42,100 nucleotides of DNA from contig CP070694.1 of the NCBI GenBank assembly GCA_020353355.1, positions 4,206,744 through 4,248,843 on the forward strand, read 5' to 3'. Below are positions 30,021 through 39,304 of the stretch, in pieces. Source of the DNA: Desulfobacterales bacterium (GTDB lineage Bacteria; Desulfobacterota; Desulfobacteria; Desulfobacterales; JAHEIW01). The position numbers and the translations under genes are program-made. The stretch's first letter is position 1, and the number at the start of each line of letters is the position of its first letter. The notes under the pieces were generated by a model. That model was not told the DNA's origin. It was given only the letters and a program-made list of their open reading frames with translations, and did not search any database.

Positions 30021-31544
30021 ATGTCAGTCCCCATTACGGAAAAGCAGTCGGCTGTATTCATGAAGGGCATTGTCAAGAGATTCCCTGGGGTTGTCGCCAA
30101 TCAGGGGATCGACTTCCAGATCTTGCGAGGGGAAATCCATAGTCTCTTGGGAGAAAACGGCGCAGGGAAAACCACTCTCATGAATCTGCTGTCCGGCGTC
30201 TACCGGCCTGATGCCGGTGAGATATTCGTGAACGGCCAGAAGGTTAACTTTTACTCACCCCGGGATGCTTTGGAGCTCGGGATCGGCATGATTCATCAAC
30301 ACTTTCAGCTGGTGACAAATTTCACGGTTGCCGAAAACATCGTGCTGGGCATGTTTGGTCCTGGTAAGCTCAACATGTTGACTATTGAAAAGAAAGTCGA
30401 CGAGTTGTCGTCCCTTTATGGCCTTGCCATCGACAGCCGGGCACGTATCTGGGAGCTTTCCGTAGGAGAACAGCAGCGAGTAGAGATTCTTCGCATGCTT
30501 TACAGAAATGTCGATGTTCTGATTATGGATGAGCCCACCGCCGTCTTGGCCCCCCAGGAAATCGAGAAGCTTTTTGAGGTCATGCGACGCATCAAGGCGG
30601 AAGGTCGTTCGGTGGTCTTCATAACCCACAAGCTTGAAGAGGTGCTGGCGATTTCCGACTACATCACGGTGCTGCGGCGGGGCAAGGTCATGAGCACCGT
30701 GCGGCCCGAAAAAATAAGAGAAAAAGACGGCGTGGTCAGCCGCGAGCTGGCGCGCATGATGGTGGGTCGGGAGGTGATCTTGGATGTGGGCAAGGAATCC
30801 CGCAAGACCGATCAACCGCTCTTGCGGGTAGAGAATTTATCAGTCAGGGGGGATCGCGGAGAGCTGGCAGTCAAAGATGTATCCTTCTCGGTCAATGTGG
30901 GAGAGATTTCTGCCATCCTGGGAGTGGCAGGCAACGGTCAGCGAGAGCTGGTAGAGGCTTTGGTGGGGCTGCGCCCCAAAGACAGCGGACGGATTCTGCT
31001 GGAAAATGATGACCTCACTGCCGTCCTGGACAGGGTGGCCTACATCCCAGAAGACCGGACCGGGCGTGGTAGCGTAGCCGACTTGCCCCTGCTGGAAAAT
31101 CTTGCCTTGACCGTCCGCGATCAGTTCACCCGAGGACCCCTGATCCACTGGAAAAATGTCGAGAAGAAGGCCCGCCAATTGATAGCGCAGTACAACATCG
31201 CAGCCCCCAGCTTAACGATGAAAGCGCGACAGCTTTCAGGAGGAAATCTGCAGAAACTTATCCTTGCGAGAGAGTTTTCACAGAACCCCCTTTTACTTAT
31301 CGCGGAGCAGCCCACCCGTGGCTTGGACATTGGTGCCACCCAAGAGATCTGGCATGCTATCCTCCGCCAGCGGGAGCAAGGGGGAATTTTATTGGTCTCT
31401 GGCGACCTGAAGGAAGTTCTCTCTCTGGCCGACAACATTTTGGTCATCTTCAGGGGGCAGATTATGGAAATCATCTCGTGTAAAGACGATAAAGGCCTGG
31501 AGGAAATCGGACCTCTTATGGCTGGCGTGGAGAGGAAGCGATGA
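30021..31544 (+). CDS. Nucleoside-type ABC transporter ATP-binding protein (double NBD)
   Basis: A 507-residue cytoplasmic ATPase with two nucleotide-binding halves, as in the NupO/YufO and RbsA-like group. The N-half has Walker A GENGAGKTTL, signature LSVGEQQRVEI and Walker B VLIMDEPTAVL. The C-half has the degenerate Walker A GVAGNGQRELVEAL, signature LSGGNLQKLIL and LLIAEQPTRGLD. The altered C-half Walker A is normal for this group. The ATG at 30021 lies 2 bp after the phosphoribosyltransferase stop; a longer frame back to 29964 overlaps that gene and is not preferred. Its stop overlaps the next start by 4 bp (ATGA). Confidence 0.93.
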   Translation: MSVPITEKQSAVFMKGIVKRFPGVVANQGIDFQILRGEIHSLLGENGAGKTTLMNLLSGVYRPDAGEIFVNGQKVNFYSPRDALELGIGMIHQHFQLVTNFTVAENIVLGMFGPGKLNMLTIEKKVDELSSLYGLAIDSRARIWELSVGEQQRVEILRMLYRNVDVLIMDEPTAVLAPQEIEKLFEVMRRIKAEGRSVVFITHKLEEVLAISDYITVLRRGKVMSTVRPEKIREKDGVVSRELARMMVGREVILDVGKESRKTDQPLLRVENLSVRGDRGELAVKDVSFSVNVGEISAILGVAGNGQRELVEALVGLRPKDSGRILLENDDLTAVLDRVAYIPEDRTGRGSVADLPLLENLALTVRDQFTRGPLIHWKNVEKKARQLIAQYNIAAPSLTMKARQLSGGNLQKLILAREFSQNPLLLIAEQPTRGLDIGATQEIWHAILRQREQGGILLVSGDLKEVLSLADNILVIFRGQIMEIISCKDDKGLEEIGPLMAGVERKR

Positions 31545-32608
31545 GAATTACTCTTAAAAAGCGCTTGCGCCCGCTGAACTGGGGCCGGTATTTGCTTATA
31601 CCGGCCGCCATTGTTCTGGCGCTTCTAGTGGGTGCGTTGTTGTTTCTTTGGGTGGGGGTCAACCCGGTTCGGGCGTACCTGGAGATACTCAAAGGCGCTT
31701 TCGGCAGTTTCTATAATTTCTCCGAGGTTCTGGTACGAGCCACTCCTCTGATCTTGTGCGGACTATCTGTGGGGCTGGCCGGAAAAATGCTCATCTGGAA
31801 CATCGGCGCCGAGGGCCAGCTGGTAGTAGGTGGTATTGCCGGTGCCGGTATAGCTCTGTTTTTTTCTGCATACATACCGGGGCCTCTGATCATTCCCGTT
31901 ATGCTGGCAGCTGGCTTTCTGGGGGGTGCCTGCTGGGGGTTGATACCCGGCTTTCTCAAGGCGCGATTTCAGGTCAATGAAATAATCACCTCCCTGATGC
32001 TGAACTACGTGGCCATCCTGTGGCTCGAGCACCTCTACTTCGGCCCCTGGAGGGATCCGGCTGGAAGGGGATTTCCGGGAACTGCCATGCTGCCGGATAT
32101 GGCCTGGTTTCCACGATTTTGGGGGACACGGGTACACCTGGGCCTGTTAATGGGTTTTGGCGCGGCTGTGGTCATTTGGTTTGTTTTAGCTTATACACGG
32201 TGGGGCTATGAGATCAGGGTTATTGGTACCAATTTACAGGCAGCCCAGTACGCCCGAATAGAAATTACTCGCAACATTCTCTTGGTGATGACGATCAGCG
32301 GGGGACTGGCGGGTTTGGCAGGGATTTGTGAAACGGCCGGCATTCACTACCGCCTCCAGCAGGGTCTAGCTGTCGGCAGTGGTTACGTGGGCATTGTTGT
32401 GGCCTGGCTGGGCAAACTCCGACCGGGGGCGATCGTGCTGATTTCCATACTTCTTGGAAGCCTCATGGTGGGAGGTGATCAAATTCAAATCTCCTTACAT
32501 GTACCCTCTGCCATCAGTCTTGTCCTTCAGGGGGCTATACTTTTCTGTGTGCTGGGAGGACAGATCTTTAAGGACTATGAACTGCAGGTTCAGGGCGGGA
32601 AGCATTAG
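31541..32608 (+). CDS. Nucleoside-type ABC transporter permease 1
   Basis: A 355-residue inner-membrane permease of the BPD_transp_2 family (NupP/YufP-like). Many hydrophobic helices are visible from about residue 16 on. GLSVGLAGKMLIWNIGAEGQLVVGGIAG and FQVNEIITSLMLNYVAILWLEHLYFGPWRDP are typical of this subfamily. GLAGICETAGIHYRLQQGLAVGSGYVGIVVAWLGKL forms the conserved cytoplasmic-loop region. Translational coupling with the ATPase (ATGA) and 3 bp to the next permease show one operon. Confidence 0.92.
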   Translation: MRITLKKRLRPLNWGRYLLIPAAIVLALLVGALLFLWVGVNPVRAYLEILKGAFGSFYNFSEVLVRATPLILCGLSVGLAGKMLIWNIGAEGQLVVGGIAGAGIALFFSAYIPGPLIIPVMLAAGFLGGACWGLIPGFLKARFQVNEIITSLMLNYVAILWLEHLYFGPWRDPAGRGFPGTAMLPDMAWFPRFWGTRVHLGLLMGFGAAVVIWFVLAYTRWGYEIRVIGTNLQAAQYARIEITRNILLVMTISGGLAGLAGICETAGIHYRLQQGLAVGSGYVGIVVAWLGKLRPGAIVLISILLGSLMVGGDQIQISLHVPSAISLVLQGAILFCVLGGQIFKDYELQVQGGKH

Positions 32609-32611
32609 ATC

Positions 32612-33541
32612 ATGGAATCAGCTGTTATCTTCGTTGCCAAAATTACTATCACTTCATCCATGGCAGTGCTTTATGCCACCATCGGCGAAATTTTTACAGA
32701 GCGTTCCGGTGTTCTCAATCTTGGCGTAGAAGGCATGATGCTTGTCGGTGCCCTGACCGCCTTTGCCGCCACCGACTGTTTTCAGAGCCTTTGGGTCGGG
32801 GTCTTGTTTGCGATGCTTATCAGTGGAATTTTTGCCTTGATCCACGGATTTTTTGCCATAACATTCCGGGTAAACCAAGTAGTTTCGGGGCTGGCACTGA
32901 CTTTGTTCGGCATTGGCTTGAGCGATTTTCTTGGAAGACCTTTCATCGGCAAGGTGTCTCTGAAATTCGAGCCCTTTGGCCTGTTTCCTCTGGACAAAAT
33001 TCCGGTGGTAGGCCAGATTCTCTTCACACACTCGGCCTTGGTCTATCCCGCTTACCTGCTAGTCCCCCTGGCCTATGTTTTTCTTTATAAAACCCGTTAT
33101 GGGTTGCAGCTGCGCGCCGTCGGCGAAAATCCGTCTGCCGCCGACACGGTTGGCATCCCCGTATTTCCCATGCGCTATCTCTATACTTTCATCGGCGGAG
33201 CCTTGGCGGGGTTAGGGGGAGCCTATCTTTCGCTGGCCTACACGCCTGGATGGAAAGAGCAGATGACCGGCGGCCAGGGCTGGATCGCCATCGCTCTGGT
33301 GATTTTTTCGATGTGGGATCCTCTCAAGGCTTTAGGCGGTGCGCTTCTGTTCGGCTTTATCAACGCCTTCCAGTTTTATTGTCAGGCCGCCGGCCTTACC
33401 CTGATTCCGAGTTACGTATTACGAATGCTTCCCTACCTGTTTACGATCGTGGTTCTTATAGTGATTACTCGCTGGGAAGCTGCCAAAAAAAGGGTGGGGG
33501 CACCGGCAGCGCTTGGGATACCATTTGAGCGGGAGCAGTAG
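32612..33541 (+). CDS. Nucleoside-type ABC transporter permease 2
   Basis: A 309-residue permease of the same family (NupQ/YufQ-like). ATIGEIFTERSGVLNLGVEGMMLVGAL is the standard start of this subunit. FRVNQVVSGLALTLFGIGLSDFLGR and GGALAGLGGAYLSLAYTPGWKEQMTGGQGWIAIALVIFSMWDPLKALGGALLFG are also typical. It pairs with permease 1 to form the translocation channel. It is the last gene of the operon; the next gene is convergent and ends 43 bp away. Confidence 0.93.
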   Translation: MESAVIFVAKITITSSMAVLYATIGEIFTERSGVLNLGVEGMMLVGALTAFAATDCFQSLWVGVLFAMLISGIFALIHGFFAITFRVNQVVSGLALTLFGIGLSDFLGRPFIGKVSLKFEPFGLFPLDKIPVVGQILFTHSALVYPAYLLVPLAYVFLYKTRYGLQLRAVGENPSAADTVGIPVFPMRYLYTFIGGALAGLGGAYLSLAYTPGWKEQMTGGQGWIAIALVIFSMWDPLKALGGALLFGFINAFQFYCQAAGLTLIPSYVLRMLPYLFTIVVLIVITRWEAAKKRVGAPAALGIPFEREQ

Positions 33542-33584
33542 CATGGTGTTCTTTTATTGATTATGCCGTTTGCCCAGAAAGAAT

Positions 33585-36500
33585 CTATAGTGCCTCTAAT
33601 TCCCTTTCAGCTTTTTTTGCCCAGCCATCGGCTGCGCATTCTTTGAAAATTTTGATGGCCTTTTTCAGATTTTCTTTGGCGTTGGCATTCTCTCCCGGGC
33701 GCTTCAATATTTCTGCGTAAACAACATAATTTCTGCCCAAACTAAACATCATACCATTTTTTTTATCAGCTTCGATGGCTTCTTCAATCCAGTGTTTCGC
33801 CTCTGAGATATGCTGATTATCCATGTTTAACAGAATTTCTGCGATAAATCGTCGCAGAATACATTCGCAATTTTTTTGTTTATTTGCCTTCACACATTCA
33901 AACAAGGATTTTAAATCGATATCTTTGTCTTTATGTTGCACCATTGCCCGAGTCAGTCCTAGTTTAAATAAATTCTGTGCGGATGGATATATTTTTTTAT
34001 TTTCAAAAATTCCAATTGCCTTATGATAACGCTCTAACGCTTGTTGGTAATCACCGGTTTGGAAATAGGTTTCAGCTAACCAGAACTGGGTTCCGGCACC
34101 CCAAGTAGGATCGTGCATTCTTTCACAAAGCTCTGCTCCCATCGAAAGATATTTTATGGCCTTATCGAATATCCCTTTGCCATACCAGGAAATGCCATGG
34201 TTGGTAAACGCCATGGCTTTTGAATAAATATCGCCGCTTTCTTCGGCTATTCGGATGGCTTCTTCACTGGTTCGAACGACCCGATCTACCTGTCCCTGTG
34301 AAAAATATACAAACTGACTGATTTGGCTTTTTAGAGTGGATATGCCCCATAGACTGTTGGCGGCAATATTGATTTCCAGAGCTTTTTCCATGTGGGCAAG
34401 CGCCTCTGGATATTCGCAATTATTCGATCGAACAGCGCCCAGAAAAAAATTAGCCAAAACCAATGAAACCAGATCGTTTATTTCCTCAGAAACCGCTAAA
34501 GCTTCTTCTAAGAATCCGACTGCTTTGGGGAAATTCTCGTCAACGGCGATATGATAAGAACCCAATATGGTATATATTTGAGAAAGCCACCTTTTGTAAT
34601 CGCTTTCTAGAGCTTTATCAATAATTGGCTCAACGGCTTCTTTGGCTTTCTCATAATGACTAATTTGAATACTGTACAGACCCAGGGCCGTGCGTGCATC
34701 GATGATCTCTTTTTCCACCTCATCGGTGTGTGGCGCCTTTTCCAGACAGGCTATTCTTTTTTCGGCAAATGCAATTGCCTCATATAGTGCAGCGGTTTTT
34801 TCGGCTCTCTTGCCCGCCAGTTTACAGTATTCAGCTCCTTTTTCGTAACTGTCACTTGCAATGAAATGCTCGGCCAATAATCCATAGTGTTCACTGATAT
34901 TTTCTACCAGTAACTGTTCGATGGCTTTCCCTATTTTGAAATGCAGGTTTTTTTTCTTGCGGCTTAACAGTGAATCATAGATCACCTCTCGGGTAAGCGC
35001 ATTTTTAAAAATGTACGTCGAGTCTGGATGAATACCCCTTTCATAGATAAGCTCTGAATTCTTTAAAATAGATAATTTGGCCAGCAATTCCGTTTCATTG
35101 ATACCCATCACCTTCTTGATCAATCCATATTTGAACTCTCTTTCAATCACGGATCCTGTTTGAAGCAACTCCTTTGCGCCTTTCGGTAGCGAATCAACCC
35201 GTGCCATGATGATATCCTGGATTGTCGAAGGGATAGTGACGGCCTGAATATCTTTTATTAAATGATATTTGCTATCTCTTCTCTCAATGATGTTCAGATC
35301 CTTGAGAGACTTCACAAACTCTTCAATGAAAAAAGGAATTCCCTCTGTTTTTTCCAAAATTAGATCCGCAAGCGCTTTGTCAATATCATCAGTTCCCAGA
35401 AGATGTGACACTAAAATCAGGCTTTCTCGATTAGAGAGCCTGTTGAGGTTCAATTGGCTGTGATATGATTTTGCGCCCCAGGTATGAACAAATTCGGGCC
35501 GGTAGGTAAATATAAGCAGAACCCTTGCTCCAGATATACTGATCAAGAGATCTTTTATTGACTCTTCCGAGACTTTATCAATCCAGTGAAGATCCTCAAA
35601 TGCCATGATTAATGGTCGAATCTGCGAGCCTTTTAATACAATTTTTTTCAACGCTTCCAGCGTCCGGTTTTTCTTTGCCTCAGCACTCATGGAAATCTGC
35701 TCGATTCCGCTATTTTTAACGGATAAAAGTTCCAAAAGGTACGGAAATGTTAATTCATCTTCAGCACTTAAAATTTTCAAGCCTTTTAAAACTTTTTCTC
35801 GAATCTTGGATTCGTCGTCATCTGCCTGAATGTTAAAGTTGGACTTCAGAATATCTATTACCGGGTGATAGGCAACCGCGCTGCTGTAGGAAAGACATTT
35901 TCCTTCCAGAAAGGTCACATTTTCATTAGCAACGGTCTTTCTGAACTCATATAATAGTCTGGATTTACCCACCCCTGCTTCAGATATGATAGACAGCGCT
36001 TGACCCCTGCCTTGCCTGGCTTGTTCAAAAGAATCCCATAAAATCTCCAATTCCCGTTCCCTTCCGACAAAGGGAGTGAGGCCCCGCTCGGCACAAACAT
36101 CAAATCGAGTTCTGCGAGTGCTGGGTGCAATTACACGAAATACGTTGACCGGTGCAGTTTTGCCCTTAACTTTTTTCTCACCCAATGCCTCAAACCGAAA
36201 CAGCCCTTCAGTCAGCTTAAACGTGTCCTCAGTAACATAAGTTGTTCCCGGCACTGCCATTCCTTCCATCCTGGATGCCAGATTGACTATATCGCCAACG
36301 GCTTTGAACTCTATTCTAAGATCATTACCCAGGGTTCCAACGACAACGGGTCCGGTGTGAATGCCGATACGTATCTTAAGCGGAAGAAAAATATCGTTTT
36401 CTTCCTTTATTTTATCGATGAATCTGGTCATTTCTCGGTGAATGGCAAGACTTGAACGAATTGCCCGCTGGGGTGCGTCCTCCAAAGCGATCGGTGCGCC

Positions 36501-36953
36501 AAATAAGGCCATAATTCCATTGCCTGTCATTTCGTTCACCGTACCCTCGTAGTCGTGGACTTTGCCGATAAGGATCTCATAGACCTGGTTCATGATTGCG
36601 TAAGCCTCTTCGATACCCAGTTTCCCAGATAATTCCGGAAATCCTTCCATATCGCAAAACATTACCGTAACTTGCTTGCGCTCACCTTCGATTCGATCTT
36701 TTTGAGACAGAATTTTCTCTGTGAGCCCTTTCGGGAGATATTTTTGGATTTTTTCAAGTTTCTCATCAAAGGAAAGGTCTCTTGGAGAGCTCTGCTGAGG
36801 TTGGATTAAACTATGGCCGCATTCATTACAGAATTTGCTGCCGGAAGGATTGATGTTCCCGCATTTGGAACAAGCGGCCTCCAGATCGTGACCGCAATAA
36901 CTGCAAAACCTGGCCCCTTCACGGGTTTCAGTTTGGCAATTTGGGCATTTCAT
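33585..36953 (-). CDS. Zinc-ribbon / class III cyclase-like / AAA ATPase / TPR regulator
   Basis: A 1122-residue multidomain signalling protein. Two zinc ribbons (CPNC...CSYC, CSKC...CNEC) occupy residues 3-46. A class III nucleotidyl cyclase domain spans about 92-275, with metal Asp101 (FCDMEGF), Asn224 and Arg228 (VNLASRM). The second metal Asp is replaced by Asn145 (TGNGIMALFGAP). The two substrate-specifying positions appear as Glu141 and Lys217, rather than the Lys/Asp of adenylyl cyclases. An AAA-type ATPase follows: FVGRERELE at about 295, Walker A SEAGVGKSR (324-332) and the Walker B-like LIMAFEDLHWID. About 400 residues of TPR-like helical repeats end the protein. It lies 11 bp after an MBL hydrolase gene in one operon. 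Confidence 0.88.
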   Translation of the reverse strand: MKCPNCQTETREGARFCSYCGHDLEAACSKCGNINPSGSKFCNECGHSLIQPQQSSPRDLSFDEKLEKIQKYLPKGLTEKILSQKDRIEGERKQVTVMFCDMEGFPELSGKLGIEEAYAIMNQVYEILIGKVHDYEGTVNEMTGNGIMALFGAPIALEDAPQRAIRSSLAIHREMTRFIDKIKEENDIFLPLKIRIGIHTGPVVVGTLGNDLRIEFKAVGDIVNLASRMEGMAVPGTTYVTEDTFKLTEGLFRFEALGEKKVKGKTAPVNVFRVIAPSTRRTRFDVCAERGLTPFVGRERELEILWDSFEQARQGRGQALSIISEAGVGKSRLLYEFRKTVANENVTFLEGKCLSYSSAVAYHPVIDILKSNFNIQADDDESKIREKVLKGLKILSAEDELTFPYLLELLSVKNSGIEQISMSAEAKKNRTLEALKKIVLKGSQIRPLIMAFEDLHWIDKVSEESIKDLLISISGARVLLIFTYRPEFVHTWGAKSYHSQLNLNRLSNRESLILVSHLLGTDDIDKALADLILEKTEGIPFFIEEFVKSLKDLNIIERRDSKYHLIKDIQAVTIPSTIQDIIMARVDSLPKGAKELLQTGSVIEREFKYGLIKKVMGINETELLAKLSILKNSELIYERGIHPDSTYIFKNALTREVIYDSLLSRKKKNLHFKIGKAIEQLLVENISEHYGLLAEHFIASDSYEKGAEYCKLAGKRAEKTAALYEAIAFAEKRIACLEKAPHTDEVEKEIIDARTALGLYSIQISHYEKAKEAVEPIIDKALESDYKRWLSQIYTILGSYHIAVDENFPKAVGFLEEALAVSEEINDLVSLVLANFFLGAVRSNNCEYPEALAHMEKALEINIAANSLWGISTLKSQISQFVYFSQGQVDRVVRTSEEAIRIAEESGDIYSKAMAFTNHGISWYGKGIFDKAIKYLSMGAELCERMHDPTWGAGTQFWLAETYFQTGDYQQALERYHKAIGIFENKKIYPSAQNLFKLGLTRAMVQHKDKDIDLKSLFECVKANKQKNCECILRRFIAEILLNMDNQHISEAKHWIEEAIEADKKNGMMFSLGRNYVVYAEILKRPGENANAKENLKKAIKIFKECAADGWAKKAERELEAL

Positions 36954-36964
36954 TTTTAAGTCTC

Positions 36965-37924
36965 TTAAACGGTTAAATTATATGTACGATAACCTTTCAC
37001 CAGCCATTCGACGATTCCTTGAAGCAGATGTTCATGCAGCGGCTTGGGTTCTTTGCGAAGAAGCTTGCTCAGCGCCGTTATCAGTCTATCCAAGAATTTT
37101 AATTTCAAGGAAACAATTTCGAGATTCGCTGCAGCCGGATTGATCTCTTTTAGAATAACACCCATCATATGATCAATATCATCCAGCTTATCGGCATTGT
37201 TATCAAATATCTGCCACCATGTTTCACATGTCTCAACGGCTTCACCTAAAATATGTTTGGCCTCATCACCATAGATATATCCGAAATGGGCCAGACAGAG
37301 ACTCTCATAATTAATCTGTTTCAATTTATCGATGGTCGCATGGAATGACGCTGTATCCCAGAAGGGCGGCATAAATGGGGGTAAAAAAGTATTATCTCCG
37401 ACTTTGTAACCGATACAATCACCGACAAAAATATTTTTATTTTTTTCATCCAGGATGGCGATATGATCCTTGTGGTGGCCGGGGACTTCGAATATTTGCA
37501 ACGTGGTTTTTCCAATAGCAATGCTATCGCCTTCTTTCAGCGGTGTCACGTCCCGTATGTTTTCATACGGCCCGGATTCAAATACATCGTTATAGGATTG
37601 ATCCTCCAGTAAGGGAATGGCAGTTTCAGAGGCCATTACCTCGATGGTTTTACCCGCCTTTTCGGCCTCCTTGCGCATGGCGGGAATGGCCTGGGTATGA
37701 TCATAATGGGAGTGGGTGACGATGACCATATCGGGCGGGAATGCCCTCCGCTCGTTGAGCATATTGATGATGCGTTTGGCTTCGGTCCGCGTCCCGCCGT
37801 CAATGAGGCATTTTTTTTCATCTTCGATTAAATAAATCGCTGTCGAACCTGAGACGCCGAACATGCCGATATCGATTAACGTGGTATTCTCATTAATTTT
37901 TCCGGTTTCTCGTATTGCTGCCAT
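36965..37924 (-). CDS. Metallo-beta-lactamase-fold hydrolase
   Basis: A 319-residue MBL-fold enzyme. The metal site is seen in THSHYDHTQAIPAM (HxHxDH, about 71-76), then GHHKDHIA, FVGDCIGYK and LAHFGYIYGD. A C-terminal helical extension of about 90 residues (from EAVETCETWWQIF) follows, as in several glyoxalase II/flavoprotein-type relatives. The substrate is unknown. GGAGGCTAAGTAA precedes the ATG. It sits between a small membrane protein gene (60 bp upstream) and the cyclase-like regulator (11 bp downstream), probably in one transcript. Confidence 0.87.
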   Translation of the reverse strand: MAAIRETGKINENTTLIDIGMFGVSGSTAIYLIEDEKKCLIDGGTRTEAKRIINMLNERRAFPPDMVIVTHSHYDHTQAIPAMRKEAEKAGKTIEVMASETAIPLLEDQSYNDVFESGPYENIRDVTPLKEGDSIAIGKTTLQIFEVPGHHKDHIAILDEKNKNIFVGDCIGYKVGDNTFLPPFMPPFWDTASFHATIDKLKQINYESLCLAHFGYIYGDEAKHILGEAVETCETWWQIFDNNADKLDDIDHMMGVILKEINPAAANLEIVSLKLKFLDRLITALSKLLRKEPKPLHEHLLQGIVEWLVKGYRTYNLTV

Positions 37925-37984
37925 TTACTTAGCCTCCAGCTTTTTCGTACTATTAGATGCGAATGCTTTCTCTCACAGAGCCAT

Positions 37985-38428
37985 TCATGATGTTTCCGTC
38001 ACAACCCCATAATCGGTTGTATCCATTTTTGAGAACACATAGGAAAAAGGGATGGCAATCAAATCACCGATAATAAACGATGCCATTACCACCACATGCA
38101 GGATGGCATACAATGGAAATTTTCCTGTGGCTAAAAGCGGAAATACAACACCGATGAACCATATCGACTTATAGCAAAGTTGCATCAGAAGAATCGGAAC
38201 AAATTTCAAAGGCGACCTCAGGCCTAAAATAGCAAGAAGTCCGAAAGCCATCCAAACACTGCCGGCAACACCGTATACAATGGGATCCTGAGTGTGCCAG
38301 CCAAATGTCGATCTCATTACATTTGGAATGACGATGATTACCAATCCAAAACCACCGGCTCCAAAAATGGTGTACCAATACATAATCTTCAGCCATCCCC
38401 AGCGAATGTTGATATTTTGATTGTTCAT
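37985..38428 (-). CDS. Small four-helix membrane protein of unknown function
   Basis: A 147-residue hydrophobic protein with about four transmembrane helices: near 17-36, 51-70, 76-97 and 105-130. There is no signal peptide and no recognised catalytic motif. CTAAGGAGGATAAACC precedes the ATG, a strong ribosome site, so this is a real gene and the first of the three-gene operon. Its function is unknown; a membrane partner for the downstream hydrolase is a guess from position only. Confidence 0.72.
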   Translation of the reverse strand: MNNQNINIRWGWLKIMYWYTIFGAGGFGLVIIVIPNVMRSTFGWHTQDPIVYGVAGSVWMAFGLLAILGLRSPLKFVPILLMQLCYKSIWFIGVVFPLLATGKFPLYAILHVVVMASFIIGDLIAIPFSYVFSKMDTTDYGVVTETS

Positions 38429-38470
38429 GGTTTATCCTCCTTAGCGGTTTTAGAGAGAAATACCTCATTG

Positions 38471-38489
38471 ATTGTCTGCGGTAGACAAT
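38471..38489. promoter_or_regulatory. Palindromic operator candidate ATTGTCT-N5-AGACAAT
   Basis: A perfect 7-bp dyad with a 5-nt centre, 43 bp upstream of the membrane-protein ATG on the minus strand. Size and symmetry resemble TetR-type operators. No regulator gene is adjacent. Confidence 0.5.
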
Positions 38490-38513
38490 AAAAAATATTA
38501 AATATCAATGACT

Positions 38514-38527
38514 TACAATTAATTGTA
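38514..38527. promoter_or_regulatory. 14-bp perfect palindrome TACAATTAATTGTA
   Basis: An uninterrupted 14-bp palindrome 25 bp upstream of the first dyad in the same promoter region. It could be a second regulator site; AT-rich chance is possible. Confidence 0.35.
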
Positions 38528-38659
38528 TTACACATTTAACTGATTTTATTGTTCAGAGGAGAAGTGGCTCAAATCAGAACTGTCATAAACTATGCAAGCG
38601 AGGCTATCTATATGAGGTCAACGTATCGCATATAAATCAGGATCTTTAAGAATATAATC

Positions 38660-39058
38660 CTAATATATTATTTTAAGATTTTTGAAATACTTTTTATAAA
38701 AACCGCGGTCTCTTGTCAGCAACCTTTCTGCGTGCATCTTGGCATGGGCACCGATTAAAAAATCGGCAAGCACACGATTGCGGGTTCCGCCAGATTCCCG
38801 ATATTTTTTCCATTTCGTTCCGGCCAGATAGGCCGTTTCACGATCCAATGAGATAACACGGATGCCTAAAACTTTTAACGTATTATCCAAGAGGTTTTGA
38901 CTGGCAAATTGCGGAGAAAGCTCGGCATAAATGATTTCATTTATTACCAGTGATCCTTCATTAAATGCTTGATCAAGAATTTTTTTCGACCCCTGACCCC
39001 ATTTGGGATCCGGCAAAAACACATCCAGCAGCACATTGGTGTCAACGAAAGTAATCAT
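38660..39058 (-). CDS. PIN-domain ribonuclease toxin (VapC-like)
   Basis: A 132-residue PIN-domain protein, the toxin of a type II toxin-antitoxin pair, which would cleave RNA (often tRNA or rRNA). The acidic metal-binding residues are visible: Asp6 in FVDTNVLLD, a Glu in NEIIYAELSPQF, Asp99 in LADFLIGAHA and Asp117 in TRDRGFY. The length is typical. Its start overlaps the antitoxin stop by 4 bp, so the two are translationally coupled with the antitoxin first. The pair is transcribed from its own promoter. Confidence 0.92.
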   Translation of the reverse strand: MITFVDTNVLLDVFLPDPKWGQGSKKILDQAFNEGSLVINEIIYAELSPQFASQNLLDNTLKVLGIRVISLDRETAYLAGTKWKKYRESGGTRNRVLADFLIGAHAKMHAERLLTRDRGFYKKYFKNLKIIY

Positions 39059-39270
39059 CTTCCCCTTATGGCTTCTAGATAGCGGTCGGTGTTTTCATTC
39101 TTTTTCAAAATACCGAATACCTTTTCCACCGGACTTTTGTCGTAATTCTTTTTCACAATCAGAACGCCGGTTTTCTCAGGAACAAATTCCACCTCGATGT
39201 TTGGTAGGAGTCCATATTTTTCGCGTATATGTTTAGGAATTGTTACCTGCCCGCGCTCACCGATTTTCAT
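39055..39270 (-). CDS. SpoVT/AbrB-type antitoxin (VapB-like)
   Basis: A 71-residue swapped-hairpin DNA-binding antitoxin. MKIGERGQVTIPKHIREKYGLLPNIEVEFV is the classic AbrB/MazE-like fold; the C-terminal part should bind and block the PIN toxin. The start at 39270 is preferred because AAGGAG lies 9 nt upstream. A longer frame from 39288 would place that ribosome site inside the gene. It probably represses its own promoter. Confidence 0.9.
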   Translation of the reverse strand: MKIGERGQVTIPKHIREKYGLLPNIEVEFVPEKTGVLIVKKNYDKSPVEKVFGILKKNENTDRYLEAIRGR

Positions 39271-39304
39271 ATTTTTTTTCTCCTTCATTCATATTTATTC
39301 TTTC

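Noticed and set aside
37220-37230. Third parS-like site TGTTTCACATG
   Set aside because: Only half of the palindrome matches and it lies inside the MBL gene; probably chance.
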